DNA of 64,000 nucleotides. Origin: Azotobacter paspali (lineage in GTDB: Bacteria > Pseudomonadota > Gammaproteobacteria > Pseudomonadales > Pseudomonadaceae). The notes beneath the pieces were generated by a model. It did no database searches and was not told where the DNA came from. It was given only the letters and a program-made list of their open reading frames with translations. Position 1 is the stretch's first letter; each line of letters opens with the position of its first letter. A program made the translations under genes and the position numbers. The stretch lies in NCBI RefSeq assembly GCF_042434745.1, contig NZ_JBHLSS010000127.1. One strand, given 5' to 3'. Below are positions 36,219 through 45,513 of this stretch, piece by piece.

Positions 36219-36581
36219 GGTATGGATACACGGAATTCTTTGTCGACATTCACCACCAGATCGAGATTCTCGATCAGGAGCTCGCGCTTTTCGTATTTTA
36301 GATGAGCACGGAACTCATTGTTTTCCAAGGTCATGTTCAACACATCCTGCAGATTCAAATCCCACAGAGTTTGTCGACCTGCATACCCTTGCTGACATGG
36401 GTATAAAAGTCTCCGCTGCTGCGGGCCTCGCCGGCTCGATCCGTTTCGATGGCAGTGATGATCCTCTCCATGGACATATAGTCGAAATAGCGAGGAATCA
36501 TCTTGAATATCGTACTGGCGAAAAATGCCACCACAGCCAACCCAGTATCGACAGGCCTTTCCGCGAATGAGGGAGTTTCAT
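36215..36581 (-). pseudogene. DUF4845 membrane protein gene with two frame changes
   Basis: A small conserved membrane-anchored protein of unknown function normally encoded between lepB and rnc. Here it reads MKLPHSRKGLSILGW from 36581, then loses one base near 36530 and continues in another frame as VVAFFASTIFKMIPRYFDYMS and SKGMQVDK. It shifts again near 36363 to DLNLQDVLNMTLENNEFRAH and LDLVVNVDKEFRVSIP, ending at the TGA that overlaps rnc. Each shift is consistent with one missing base. Apart from these shifts the gene is well preserved, so recent loss or sequencing error are both possible. Confidence 0.82.
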
Positions 36582-36673
36582 GCTCAATCTCTTTCGTCCA
36601 GCCACTGACCGTGAGACAGCCTACAGTCCAGCAGCCCCACTGTGCCGACGAATACCGCACATTTGTCGAGCAG

Positions 36674-37525
36674 TCAGTGGATCAGACCAACACGCGCGAA
36701 ATTCGGCAAATTCTGCAGCTTGGGCTCCGGCCAGCTCATCCAGACGGCGAAGGCTTTGCCGACGATGTTCTCGTCAGGAACCATGCCCTGCATCTCGTCA
36801 GCAATCAACGGATCGTTCCAGTAACGGCTGTCGTTGGAGTTATCGCGATTATCGCCCATCATGAAGTAGTGCCCCTCCGGCACTACCCATTCATGCGAGG
36901 GCTCGGCATTGCGCCTGCTTTCCTTGCGGATCAGGTGCTCGACATCTCCGAGCTGCTCCTTGTAAAGCACTGCATTGCCCAGAACCCCGGGCGCCTTGCC
37001 CAGTAATTGCTCGGGAATCGGGGCTCCATTGATGAACAGGCGCTTGTCGCTGCCATAGCGGATATGATCACCCGGCAAACCGACTACCCGCTTGATGTAA
37101 TTGATGCTCGGATCGCTGGGGTAGCGAAACACCATCACATCGCCACGTTGCGGCTCACCTACTTCGATCACCTTGGTATCCAGGACGGGCAGACGAATCC
37201 CGTAGGCGAATTTGTTCACCAGAATGAAATCACCCACCTCAAGGGTGGGCTTCATCGAACCCGACGGAATCTGAAAGGGCTCTACCAGGAAAGAGCGCAG
37301 GACAAGCACTATGGCTAGGACCGGGAAGAACGACTTGCCATATTCGACCAGCAACGGCTCCTTGTTGAGACGGTCCACCACACTCTGGTCAGGCTGGCCG
37401 ACACTGCCCTCGTACTCGGCAACCGCCGCCCGTCGGCGCGGCCCCAGCACAAGCAGATCAAGCAGGACCAGTGCACCGCTGATCAGTACTGCTAGCACTA
37501 ATAATAGAGGGAAATTGATCGACAT
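36674..37525 (-). CDS. lepB: Signal peptidase I
   Basis: Inner-membrane serine protease that removes Sec and Tat signal peptides. It is 283 aa. Two N-terminal membrane segments (about 5-28 and 62-80) are followed by the periplasmic catalytic domain with S90 in IPSGSMKPT and K145 in YIKRVVGLPGD, the Ser-Lys dyad. Later motifs GHYFMMGDNRDNSNDSRYW are typical. It starts four bases after the lepA stop. Confidence 0.97.
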   Translation of the reverse strand: MSINFPLLLVLAVLISGALVLLDLLVLGPRRRAAVAEYEGSVGQPDQSVVDRLNKEPLLVEYGKSFFPVLAIVLVLRSFLVEPFQIPSGSMKPTLEVGDFILVNKFAYGIRLPVLDTKVIEVGEPQRGDVMVFRYPSDPSINYIKRVVGLPGDHIRYGSDKRLFINGAPIPEQLLGKAPGVLGNAVLYKEQLGDVEHLIRKESRRNAEPSHEWVVPEGHYFMMGDNRDNSNDSRYWNDPLIADEMQGMVPDENIVGKAFAVWMSWPEPKLQNLPNFARVGLIH

Positions 37526-37529
37526 AGAG

Positions 37530-39329
37530 CTAACTATCTACCTTGAGCACAGCAAGGAAAGCTTCCTGTGGAATTTCGACACTACCAACCTGCTTCATCC
37601 GCTTCTTGCCGGCCTTTTGCTTCTCCAGCAATTTGCGCTTACGCGTCACATCGCCGCCATAGCATTTTGCCAGGACATTCTTTCTCAGCGCCTTGACCGT
37701 GGTCCGTGCCACTACCTGTCCGCCAATGGCGGCCTGGATGGCCACATCGAACATCTGCCGAGGAATCAGCTCCTTCATTTTCTCGGTAAGAGCCCGCCCC
37801 TTCTGGTGAGCCTTGTCGCGATGCACGATGAGCGCCAAAGCATCGACCTTGTCGCCATTGATAAGGACGTCCAGCTTGACCAGATTAGCAACCTGAAAGC
37901 GATCAAAACTGTAATCCAGCGAGGCATAGCCACGGCTGACCGACTTCAAGCGGTCGAAGAAATCTAGTACCACTTCGTTCATCGGCAGGTCGTAACTGAT
38001 CTGGACCTGGCTACTGAGGAACTGCATGTCGCGTTGGACACCACGCTTCTCGATGCACAGATTGATGACGTTACCCAGATGTTCCTGCGGCACCAGAATA
38101 TTGGCGCGCACGATCGGCTCACGCATTTCGGCAATGGATGCTAGGTCCGGTAACTTCGACGGATTGTCGACACATATCGTATCGCCATTCTTCAGCAGAA
38201 CTTCATAGACCACCGTCGGCGCTGTAGTGATCAGATCCAGATCATATTCGCGCTCCAGGCGCTCCTGGATGATTTCCATATGCAGCATGCCAAGGAAACC
38301 GATGCGGAATCCGAAACCAAGCGCATCCGAACTTTCCGGCTCATACTGCAGCGCAGCATCATTAAGCGTCAGTTTCTGCAATGCCTCGCGGAAATCTTCG
38401 AAATCATCCGAGCTGACCGGAAACAGTCCTGCATAGACCTGCGGCTTGATTCGTTGGAAACCTGGCAGCATATCCACATCGGGAGTGCTCGATAGCGTCA
38501 GGGTGTCGCCTACCGGTGCTCCGTGAATGTCCTTGATGCCGGCGATGATGAAACCCACCTCACCCGCCTTGAGATCAGGCATCTCAGTGTGCTTTGGGGT
38601 GAAAACCCCAACGCTGTCCACCTGATGGACCTTACCGGTGGACTTCACCAGAATCTTGTCACCCTTCTTCACTCGGCCGTGCTTGACCCGCACCAGCGAA
38701 ACCACGCCCAGGTAGTTGTCGAACCAGGAGTCGATGATCAGCGCCTGCAGCGGCGCTTCGATTTCGCCTTGGGGCGAAGGAATGACCCGGACCAGATGTT
38801 CAAGCACATCGGGCACACCCATTCCGCTTTTCGCGCTGCACAAGACCGCATCGCCGGCATCTATGCCGATGATGTGCTCGATCTCATCCTTGACCCGCTC
38901 GGGCTCTGCCTGGGGCAGGTCCATCTTGTTCAGCACCGGCATCACCTCCAACCCCTGCTCGATGGCCGTATAGCAATTGGCGACCGACTGGGCCTCTACC
39001 CCTTGACCGGCATCCACTACCAGCAGGGCCCCTTCGCAGGCAGCCAGGGAACGGCTGACTTCGTAAGTGAAGTCGACATGGCCGGGCGTATCGATAAAAT
39101 TCAACTGATAGGTCTTACCGTCCTGCGCCTTGTAATGCAGGGTCACGCTGTGGGCCTTGATCGTGATGCCACGTTCGCGCTCAAGATCCATGGAGTCCAA
39201 AACCTGAGCCTCCATTTCCCTCTCGGAAAGGCCGCCACAGATCTGAATGAATCGGTCTGCCAGTGTCGACTTGCCATGATCGATATGGGCAATGATGGAG
39301 AAATTGCGGATATGACTGAGGTCACTCAC
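37530..39329 (-). CDS. lepA: Elongation factor 4 (LepA)
   Basis: Ribosome-associated GTPase. It is 599 aa, the normal length. G1 is AHIDHGKSTLADRF near the N-terminus, with switch GITIKAHSV, G3 DTPGHVDF and G4 NKMD. The unique C-terminal domain ends LKANVLAKCYGGDVTRKRKLLEKQKAGKKRMK-like (here LRKNVLAKCYGGDVTRK and onwards). It terminates with TAG, showing that TAG is a normal stop in this genome. First gene of the lepA-lepB-rnc-era run. Confidence 0.97.
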   Translation of the reverse strand: MSDLSHIRNFSIIAHIDHGKSTLADRFIQICGGLSEREMEAQVLDSMDLERERGITIKAHSVTLHYKAQDGKTYQLNFIDTPGHVDFTYEVSRSLAACEGALLVVDAGQGVEAQSVANCYTAIEQGLEVMPVLNKMDLPQAEPERVKDEIEHIIGIDAGDAVLCSAKSGMGVPDVLEHLVRVIPSPQGEIEAPLQALIIDSWFDNYLGVVSLVRVKHGRVKKGDKILVKSTGKVHQVDSVGVFTPKHTEMPDLKAGEVGFIIAGIKDIHGAPVGDTLTLSSTPDVDMLPGFQRIKPQVYAGLFPVSSDDFEDFREALQKLTLNDAALQYEPESSDALGFGFRIGFLGMLHMEIIQERLEREYDLDLITTAPTVVYEVLLKNGDTICVDNPSKLPDLASIAEMREPIVRANILVPQEHLGNVINLCIEKRGVQRDMQFLSSQVQISYDLPMNEVVLDFFDRLKSVSRGYASLDYSFDRFQVANLVKLDVLINGDKVDALALIVHRDKAHQKGRALTEKMKELIPRQMFDVAIQAAIGGQVVARTTVKALRKNVLAKCYGGDVTRKRKLLEKQKAGKKRMKQVGSVEIPQEAFLAVLKVDS

Positions 39330-39430
39330 AGTTCAGCACTCGAAAAGGCTCGGGCGGGCCAGCCGTCAAAATGGCCGGAGAGTTTAACTGATCAATATTA
39401 CTAGCGTCACGCATTACCTCTCTTGACAGG

Positions 39431-39467
39431 CATGAAAAGAGGGCGGTTTCACCGCCCTCTTTTCATG
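39431..39467 (-). terminator. Strong hairpin terminator after mucD
   Basis: CATGAAAAGAGGGCGG and CCGCCCTCTTTTCATG are a near-perfect 16-bp inverted repeat with a short loop, with A-run and T-run within the arms. It is placed 11 bases after the mucD stop and before the lepA promoter region. It would work on both strands. Confidence 0.85.
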
Positions 39468-39477
39468 TCCGGGAACC

Positions 39478-40899
39478 TCACTCGGCCAGTTTGAAAGTGA
39501 TGAAACTGGCACGCCCCTGGCGCAGCACCCTCATGGATACCGACCGGCCTTTTGGCAACGCACCAGCCACTTCGGCAAAGGTCTTCGCCGAGTCGATCGG
39601 CTGATTGTTCAAATGGGTAACCACATCGCCAGGCCGCAGTCCGATCAATGCGGCCGGACCGTTCAGCACTTCGTGAATGACCACACCACCCTTGATATCA
39701 AGAGATTTCTTCTGCTCAGCCGTCAGTTCGGTGACCGTCACTCCAAGGCGATTGCTGCTCTGTTCCGTGCCCGCGATACTCGGCTGGACTCCATTTCCCT
39801 CCTCCGGCAAGGCTCCGACAGCGATAGCGATGTTCCTCCGCTTGCCGTCACGCACCACCTCGAGATTGGCTGTAGCCCCGGGTTTGAGCCCCCCAACCAG
39901 ATGCGGCAGATCGGCCGACATCACGATAGGATGACCATCCAGGCTGAGAATGACATCGCCGACCTGCAAACCGCCCTTATCCGCCGGTCCATCCTCCAAG
40001 ACTTGGGCGACCAACGCTCCGGCCGGCCGATCCAGGCCGAAGGACTCGGCCAGATCCTTGTTGACTTCCTGAATGATCACTCCCAACCAACCGCGAGCAA
40101 CCTTGCCAGTGGCCTTCAACTGATCGGCCACGCCCATGGCAACCTCGATGGGAATCGCGAAAGACAAGCCCATGAAGCCACCCGACCGGGTGAATATCTG
40201 GGAGTTGATGCCTATAACCCGTCCATCCAGATCGAAAAGCGGCCCGCCGGAGTTACCGGGATTGATGGCCACATCGGTCTGGATGAAAGGAACGTAACTT
40301 TCGTTCGGCAGGCTTCGCCCCGTGGCGCTGATGATGCCCGCGGTCACGGAATGATCGAAACCGAAAGGGGAACCGATGGCTAGAACCCATTCCCCGACTC
40401 TCAATTGGTCGGTACGTCCCAGCTTGACTGTAGGGAGATTCGAACCCTTGACCTTCAACAAAGCCACATCGGTAAGAGGATCGGCCCCGACCAGCTCGGC
40501 CTCGAGCTCACTGCGATCGGACAAACGCACGATGATTTCATCGGCATCGGCTACCACATGGTTGTTGGTCAGGACATAGCCATCTGGAGAAATGATGAAA
40601 CCCGAGCCCAGGGAGTGCGCTTCACGCTGTCGACCGTTGTCCGGATTACGCGGAAGTTGCGGAATGCTGCGCTCCAGGAACTCCCTGAAAAGCGGCGGAA
40701 GCCCCTCGAGATCAGGCAATCCCTGAACCGTGGAGCGATCGGGAAGTTTTTGCCGGGTACTGATATTGACTACCGCCGGCGAGGCTTCCTCCACCAGCGA
40801 GGTGAACTCCGGTAATTGCGCCTGCACGAAGAGCGACTGCCCGAGCAGCAGGGCACCTACCAAAACAGAGGCGAAGGACTTAAAACCAACCTTTGACAT
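39478..40899 (-). CDS. mucD: Periplasmic serine protease MucD (DegP family)
   Basis: Periplasmic chaperone-protease that restrains the AlgU envelope-stress pathway by clearing misfolded proteins. It is 474 aa from ATG 40899 with GGAGG five bases upstream; the frame to 40914 lies in mucC. A signal peptide spans about 1-27. The trypsin-like domain carries H114 (TNNHVV), D144 (LTDVALLKV) and S217 (GNSGGP), and two PDZ domains follow (about 265-355 and 390-470). It is last in the algU-mucABCD operon and ends before a strong terminator. Confidence 0.96.
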   Translation of the reverse strand: MSKVGFKSFASVLVGALLLGQSLFVQAQLPEFTSLVEEASPAVVNISTRQKLPDRSTVQGLPDLEGLPPLFREFLERSIPQLPRNPDNGRQREAHSLGSGFIISPDGYVLTNNHVVADADEIIVRLSDRSELEAELVGADPLTDVALLKVKGSNLPTVKLGRTDQLRVGEWVLAIGSPFGFDHSVTAGIISATGRSLPNESYVPFIQTDVAINPGNSGGPLFDLDGRVIGINSQIFTRSGGFMGLSFAIPIEVAMGVADQLKATGKVARGWLGVIIQEVNKDLAESFGLDRPAGALVAQVLEDGPADKGGLQVGDVILSLDGHPIVMSADLPHLVGGLKPGATANLEVVRDGKRRNIAIAVGALPEEGNGVQPSIAGTEQSSNRLGVTVTELTAEQKKSLDIKGGVVIHEVLNGPAALIGLRPGDVVTHLNNQPIDSAKTFAEVAGALPKGRSVSMRVLRQGRASFITFKLAE

Positions 40900-40910
40900 A
40901 CTTCCTCCAC

Positions 40911-41381
40911 TCAAAAAGCCGCTTGCCTGACTTGTCCTTCGGAAGCACCAAGCAAGGCACGCAGCACTACGGGCTGCAATGTCGGATCATTCATTTGGCG
41001 TCGGCTTATTCTGCGCACCATGGCCCAAACAAAGACAAACCCCAGAAAACCGGCCGGGACCATCAACGACTCCCTGAAACCGAGTTGCTGAATCGCAATA
41101 GTGCAGACAAACAGCCCCAGCAAAGGTAACAGGTAGATCGCAAGAGAGCTGCGTAACAGGAAGTCCTCCCGAATACCGACCACCACGGCGTCACCGACTC
41201 GAAGCGGCATGACCGACAAGGCACGGATACACCTGCGCCGCCTCGGTGTCTCCAGCCAGTCGAACGACCAGCGACCGCAACCGACGCTTGCAGTACAGCC
41301 AGGACAGGCGGCTTCATCCAAGGCTTCGATCCATACAGCCTCAGGCTCGATTGCTACCACCCGGCCCAGCTCCTCGATCAT
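40911..41381 (-). CDS. mucC: MucC, RseC-family membrane protein
   Basis: Inner-membrane protein of the AlgU regulon, 156 aa. A cysteine cluster (ACPGCTASVGCG) precedes two membrane helices (about 79-97 and 106-124), the RseC/MucC layout. The exact role is unclear even in well-studied species; it is thought to modulate AlgU activity together with MucB. The start overlaps the mucB stop by four bases (ATGA). Confidence 0.92.
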   Translation of the reverse strand: MIEELGRVVAIEPEAVWIEALDEAACPGCTASVGCGRWSFDWLETPRRRRCIRALSVMPLRVGDAVVVGIREDFLLRSSLAIYLLPLLGLFVCTIAIQQLGFRESLMVPAGFLGFVFVWAMVRRISRRQMNDPTLQPVVLRALLGASEGQVRQAAF

Positions 41382-42331
41382 CGATCAGCCTGTTCCTCAC
41401 TTGCACGAATTGACAGGACTATACGCTCTGCCGTACCCAAAGGAACTTCGCCGATGACGGTAACCATCATATCGCCATCTGCGGTCGATATACGCTTGGA
41501 TACAACGACAGTCGGCCCCAACTGGCTGCGGGCATCCTCGACAAGAGCGCTATGCAAGGGCTCGATGAATACCGAAAAACGCGCCAAGCCATCACCGTAC
41601 ATCAAGTAGGTGATGTTTTCACCCGAGACGGGACTGGGCTGGGTATGCATGCTACGCAGGGTAAAACCTGGCGGCAGCCATTCGGAACGCCAAGCTCCCT
41701 GCTTGGGAGTCGAAGTCTGAAGGACTGCGACAGGTTGGCAGGCAGGACCAGGCTCCAGTTTATCCTTAGTCAAGGGGGTGGATGTATCCAACTGAGTGAA
41801 TTGGAGCCGCTCGAGCAGTTGGCCTTTCTCGTTCAGGAGGAGGGACTTGAGAGGGAGGGAGGTTTCTTGATCGAGATGCAGCTCGAAACCATAACGGTAT
41901 TGATCACGCGGCAATATGGTCAGTACCACGGCAGAGCGGCCGGCGACCCGGGACTCGCCAACCATCCGAATCTCATACCACTCGGCGAGCTTCTGCGGAT
42001 CCAAAGGACGGGGCGGCCATGGTCCCTCGCCCTCTATCAACTGATCTGCCACGGCGCTGCTGCCGCACTTGAGTCGCCCATTGACTCGCATAACCTCCAC
42101 GGGAGCACCATCCAATCTCAAAAGACGCTCTCTCGACTCCCCATCATTCTGGCCAGCCTGGTGCCAAATGGCATGCGTGGAAAAACTGCCGTTACGCTCG
42201 TAGACAAAAACACCTTGAAAGCTTTGCCGCTGCTCCGCCTTCAGCAGGCGGCTCAACCAATTCTGCGCATCGGCAGCCTGCACGGACATCGCCATGCTGC
42301 CTACGAGCAAAAGCAGAGAAAAAAAACGCAT
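41378..42331 (-). CDS. mucB: Periplasmic regulator MucB (RseB family)
   Basis: Periplasmic protein that binds the anti-sigma factor MucA and shields it from AlgW cleavage, releasing on lipid or misfolded-porin signals. It is 317 aa with a signal peptide (about 1-19). The N-terminal lipid-binding LolA-like domain (LLKAEQRQSFQGVFVYERNG) is followed by a C-terminal domain from about residue 215 (WRSEWLPPGFTLRSMH). It starts 8 bases after mucA and overlaps mucC. Confidence 0.95.
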   Translation of the reverse strand: MRFFSLLLLVGSMAMSVQAADAQNWLSRLLKAEQRQSFQGVFVYERNGSFSTHAIWHQAGQNDGESRERLLRLDGAPVEVMRVNGRLKCGSSAVADQLIEGEGPWPPRPLDPQKLAEWYEIRMVGESRVAGRSAVVLTILPRDQYRYGFELHLDQETSLPLKSLLLNEKGQLLERLQFTQLDTSTPLTKDKLEPGPACQPVAVLQTSTPKQGAWRSEWLPPGFTLRSMHTQPSPVSGENITYLMYGDGLARFSVFIEPLHSALVEDARSQLGPTVVVSKRISTADGDMMVTVIGEVPLGTAERIVLSIRASEEQADR

Positions 42332-42339
42332 GCTCCTCC

Positions 42340-42927
42340 TCAGCGGTTTTCCAAGCTGGCCGCACGGGCATAAGGTAAAGCACTCTCGGCCCCATTCACA
42401 GACGACTGCTGCACATGTTGACGAAGATAGGTGGGAAGCCTTTTTTCATGCCATTCCGAATCCTTCCCCATGTCCTTGGAAGAAGGCCCCTGGGATTGCT
42501 CGACGCCCTCGGTGTAACCCGCCAGAATCGGGGTACCTTGCACCTGCGGTGCCGACAGGGAAGGCTGCGGTGCACGCTGAGCCAATTCGGCATCGCCCAT
42601 CTCGCTCTGGTTATACAGACGAACGCCCGCCAAGACCGCGACAGTCACCGAAGCCGCTACCGCGATGCGGCCGACGAACCCCCACGAGAAGATTCGGGCC
42701 TTAGGCATCGCCTCCGCAGCCAGGGCGGCCGAAACACCGGCAGCGATGTCCAGGCGCGGCTCGAACAGATCCCTGTGCATGACGGCACGCGCCAGCTGAT
42801 AACGAGACCAAGCGGCCCGCAACTCGGCATCATCCTTAGTGGCAGCGAGCACACGATGCAATTCCATCTCGTCCGCCTCGTCGTCCATCACTGCGGACAG
42901 CGATTCATACAGGGCTTCACGACTCAT
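42340..42927 (-). CDS. mucA: Anti-sigma factor MucA
   Basis: Inner-membrane anti-sigma factor that sequesters AlgU. It is 195 aa, full length. The cytoplasmic domain (SREALYESLSAVMDDEADEMELHRVL) binds AlgU. One membrane helix lies at about 84-104 (WGFVGRIAVAASVTVAVLAGV) and the periplasmic tail is the target of AlgW and MucB. No truncating mutation of the type seen in mucoid Pseudomonas isolates is present, so control of alginate should be intact at this step. Confidence 0.95.
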   Translation of the reverse strand: MSREALYESLSAVMDDEADEMELHRVLAATKDDAELRAAWSRYQLARAVMHRDLFEPRLDIAAGVSAALAAEAMPKARIFSWGFVGRIAVAASVTVAVLAGVRLYNQSEMGDAELAQRAPQPSLSAPQVQGTPILAGYTEGVEQSQGPSSKDMGKDSEWHEKRLPTYLRQHVQQSSVNGAESALPYARAASLENR

Positions 42928-42959
42928 GATGATACCTCTCTCGGCAGACGGCCGCAGTC

Positions 42960-43541
42960 TTAGGTTTCCTGCAGTAATGGCTGCAGCGCTTTATCTATCG
43001 CTTCACGCGCCCGGAAGATGCGTGAACGCACGGTTCCAACCGGACATTGCATGACGCTGGCAATATCTTCGTAACTCAACCCATCGAACTCGCGTAGCGT
43101 CAGCGCCGTACGCAAATCCTCCGGCAACTGCTGAATGGTGCGGTGCACAGTGGCCTCGATTTCATCCCTCAGCAAAGAGCGCTCCGGCGATTCGATATCC
43201 TTGAGGGCATGATCCCCCTCATAAAACTCGGCATCACCTGCACTCACATCGCTGTCTGGAGGACGTCGTCCACGGGCCACCAGATGATTTTTCGCAGTAT
43301 TGATGGCAATGCGATACAGCCATGTATAGAAAGCGCTGTCACCGCGAAAATTGCCAAGTGCACGATAGGCTTTAATGAAAGCCTCTTGAGCAACATCCTG
43401 AGCCTCATGAGTATCATGCACAAAACGCACGATCAAACCGAGAATCTTGTGCTGGTATTTCATCACCAGCAAATCGAAGGCTCGCCTGTCACCACGCTGC
43501 ACTCGCTCGACCAATTGCTGATCTTGCTCCTGGTTTAACAT
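42960..43541 (-). CDS. algU: Extracytoplasmic sigma factor AlgU (RpoE family)
   Basis: ECF sigma factor for envelope stress and alginate synthesis (in Azotobacter also encystment), 193 aa. Region 2 is seen in RAFDLLVMKYQHKILGLIVRFVHDTHEAQDVAQEAFIKAYRAL and GDSAFYTWLYRIAINTAKNHL. Region 4 is seen in LPEDLRTALTLREFDGLSYEDIASVMQCPVGTVRSRIFRAREAI-like sequence. GAGGAG lies seven bases before the ATG. First gene of algU-mucABCD, divergent from nadB. Confidence 0.97.
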   Translation of the reverse strand: MLNQEQDQQLVERVQRGDRRAFDLLVMKYQHKILGLIVRFVHDTHEAQDVAQEAFIKAYRALGNFRGDSAFYTWLYRIAINTAKNHLVARGRRPPDSDVSAGDAEFYEGDHALKDIESPERSLLRDEIEATVHRTIQQLPEDLRTALTLREFDGLSYEDIASVMQCPVGTVRSRIFRAREAIDKALQPLLQET

Positions 43542-43896
43542 GAATACTCCTCGTTAAACCCCAGGGGGCACAGCATCAGACACCAGATCACTCTGTTTTC
43601 ATTGACATGGGTATTAAGCAAAAATTCCCCCTCAAAGCGAGGCTTCCCGTAGAAAGCGAACAACTCCGATGGATCAAGCAACCTGAACTACCCACAATGG
43701 AAATAGTCACTCGGTGAGCTAGACCTGCTCCTCTCCGAGCTTTCACTGTCGCCAACCGGTATGCCATCCTGTTGCAGCCGGTTATTGACTCCTGAGGGAG
43801 CTGCAGAGTTCCCCTCGCAGCCCTGCGGCCAAGTCGGCAATTGTGCCAAGCCCGACTGTTCCCTACCAGCTTTTTTGTTTTCCCGGATTTTTCGAT
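43542..43896. other. 355-bp divergent algU-nadB control region
   Basis: It contains the promoters of both genes. Apart from the weak ECF-type promoter candidate no operator could be assigned. No open frame of interest. Confidence 0.5.
43601..43628 (-). promoter_or_regulatory. Possible AlgU-type autoregulated promoter
   Basis: On the minus strand GGAATTTT (43621-43628) and TCAAT (43601-43605) resemble a relaxed ECF-sigma -35/-10 pair (GAACTT, TCtgA) at acceptable spacing, about 60 bp before algU. AlgU autoregulation is established in Pseudomonas, but the match here is weak. Confidence 0.3.
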
Positions 43897-45513
43897 ATGA
43901 GCCAACATTTTCAGCATGATGTCCTGATCATTGGCAGCGGTGCGGCCGGCCTGACTCTGGCACTCAACCTACCGCCTCAGTTGCATATCGCGATCTTGAG
44001 CAAGGGAGAGCTCTCCAACGGCTCTACCTTCTGGGCTCAAGGCGGCGTCGCCGCTGTGCTGGACGATACCGACACGATCGAGTCCCATGTCGAGGACACA
44101 TTGATCGCCGGTGCCGGCCTCTGCCGAGAAGAGGCAGTGCGTTTTACGGTGGAGCATAGCCGGGAAGCCATCCAGTGGCTGATCGAACAAGGTGTTCCTT
44201 TCACCCGCGAAGACCCTACGGCACGAGACGATGGCGGTTTTGCATTTCATCTGACCCGCGAAGGCGGCCACAGCCATCGGCGCATCATCCACGCCGCGGA
44301 TGCCACCGGAGCCGCCATCTTCAAGACGCTACTGGCCAAAGTGCAGGCACGACCGAACATCGAACTGCTCGAACAGCACGTCGCTATCGACCTGATCACT
44401 GAAAGCAAGCTCGGCCTGCCAGGCAGGCGTTGCCTGGGCGCCTACGTCCTCGATCGTCAGAGCGGCGAAGTCGAGACACACAGTACACGCTTCACCGCGC
44501 TGGCTTGCGGCGGCGCAGCCAAAGTCTACCTCTACACCAGCAATCCCGACAGCGCCTGCGGCGACGGTATCGCCATGGCCTGGCGTGCCGGCTGCCGGGT
44601 GGGCAACCTGGAGTTCAACCAGTTCCACCCAACCTGTCTTTATCATCCGCAGGCCAAGAACTTCCTGATCACCGAAGCCCTGCGCGGCGAGGGCGGGCTG
44701 CTCAAGCTACCCAACGGCGAACGCTTCATGCCCCGCTTCGATCCACGCGCAGAGTTGGCACCCCGGGATGTCGTCGCCCGCGCCATCGACCATGAAATGA
44801 AGCGTCTCGGAATCGACTGCGTGTATCTGGATATCAGCCACAAACCGGCGGACTTCATCCAATCGCATTTTCCGACCGTCCATGAGCGCTGCCTAGACTT
44901 CGGCATCGACATCACGCGCGCGCCCATCCCTGTGGTCCCTGCCGCCCACTATACCTGTGGCGGTGTCGTCGTCGACAACCATGGACGGACCGACATTCCC
45001 GGACTCTATGCCATCGGTGAAACCAGCTTCACCGGCCTGCATGGCGCCAACCGCATGGCCAGCAACTCTCTACTCGAGTGCTTCGTCTATGCGCGCTCCA
45101 CCGCCTTCGACATGCTCGAGCAAATGGCGGACATCGAATTACCGAGCAATCTGCCAAGCTGGGATGCCAGCCAGGTCACCGACTCCGATGAAGATGTGAT
45201 CATCGCGCACAACTGGGACGAACTACGGCGATTCATGTGGGACTACGTCGGTATCGTACGCACCAGCAAGCGCCTGCAGAGAGCCCAGCACCGGGTCAAG
45301 CTGCTACTCGACGAAATCAACGAGTTCTATAGCAACTACAAAGTTAGCCGCGACCTGATCGAGCTGCGCAATCTGGCCCTCGTCGCTGACCTAATGATTC
45401 GCTCGGCCATGCAACGCCACGAAAGCCGTGGCCTGCACTACACCCTCGACTATCCAGACATGCTGCCCGAGGCCCGCGACACTATTCTGGTGCCACCCAC
45501 CTACGCCGGCTGA
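43897..45513 (+). CDS. nadB: L-aspartate oxidase
   Basis: FAD enzyme that oxidises aspartate to iminoaspartate, the first step of NAD synthesis. It is 538 aa from ATG 43897 (MSQHFQHDVLIIGSGAAGLTLAL), giving the usual N-terminal FAD motif GSGAAG. The in-frame ATG at 43843 adds 18 residues without family character. Signatures: STFWAQGGVAAVLDDTDTIESHVEDTL, EGGHSHRRIIHAADATGAAI, EFNQFHPTCLYHPQAKNFLI-type text, RDVVARAIDHEMK and AAHYTCGGVVVD. The 3' end overlaps convergent ygfX by 32 bp. Confidence 0.96.
   Translation: MSQHFQHDVLIIGSGAAGLTLALNLPPQLHIAILSKGELSNGSTFWAQGGVAAVLDDTDTIESHVEDTLIAGAGLCREEAVRFTVEHSREAIQWLIEQGVPFTREDPTARDDGGFAFHLTREGGHSHRRIIHAADATGAAIFKTLLAKVQARPNIELLEQHVAIDLITESKLGLPGRRCLGAYVLDRQSGEVETHSTRFTALACGGAAKVYLYTSNPDSACGDGIAMAWRAGCRVGNLEFNQFHPTCLYHPQAKNFLITEALRGEGGLLKLPNGERFMPRFDPRAELAPRDVVARAIDHEMKRLGIDCVYLDISHKPADFIQSHFPTVHERCLDFGIDITRAPIPVVPAAHYTCGGVVVDNHGRTDIPGLYAIGETSFTGLHGANRMASNSLLECFVYARSTAFDMLEQMADIELPSNLPSWDASQVTDSDEDVIIAHNWDELRRFMWDYVGIVRTSKRLQRAQHRVKLLLDEINEFYSNYKVSRDLIELRNLALVADLMIRSAMQRHESRGLHYTLDYPDMLPEARDTILVPPTYAG

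Noticed and set aside
45482..45513. nadB-ygfX 32-bp convergent overlap as a sign of error
   Set aside because: Both C-termini look normal for their families and short convergent overlaps are common here.
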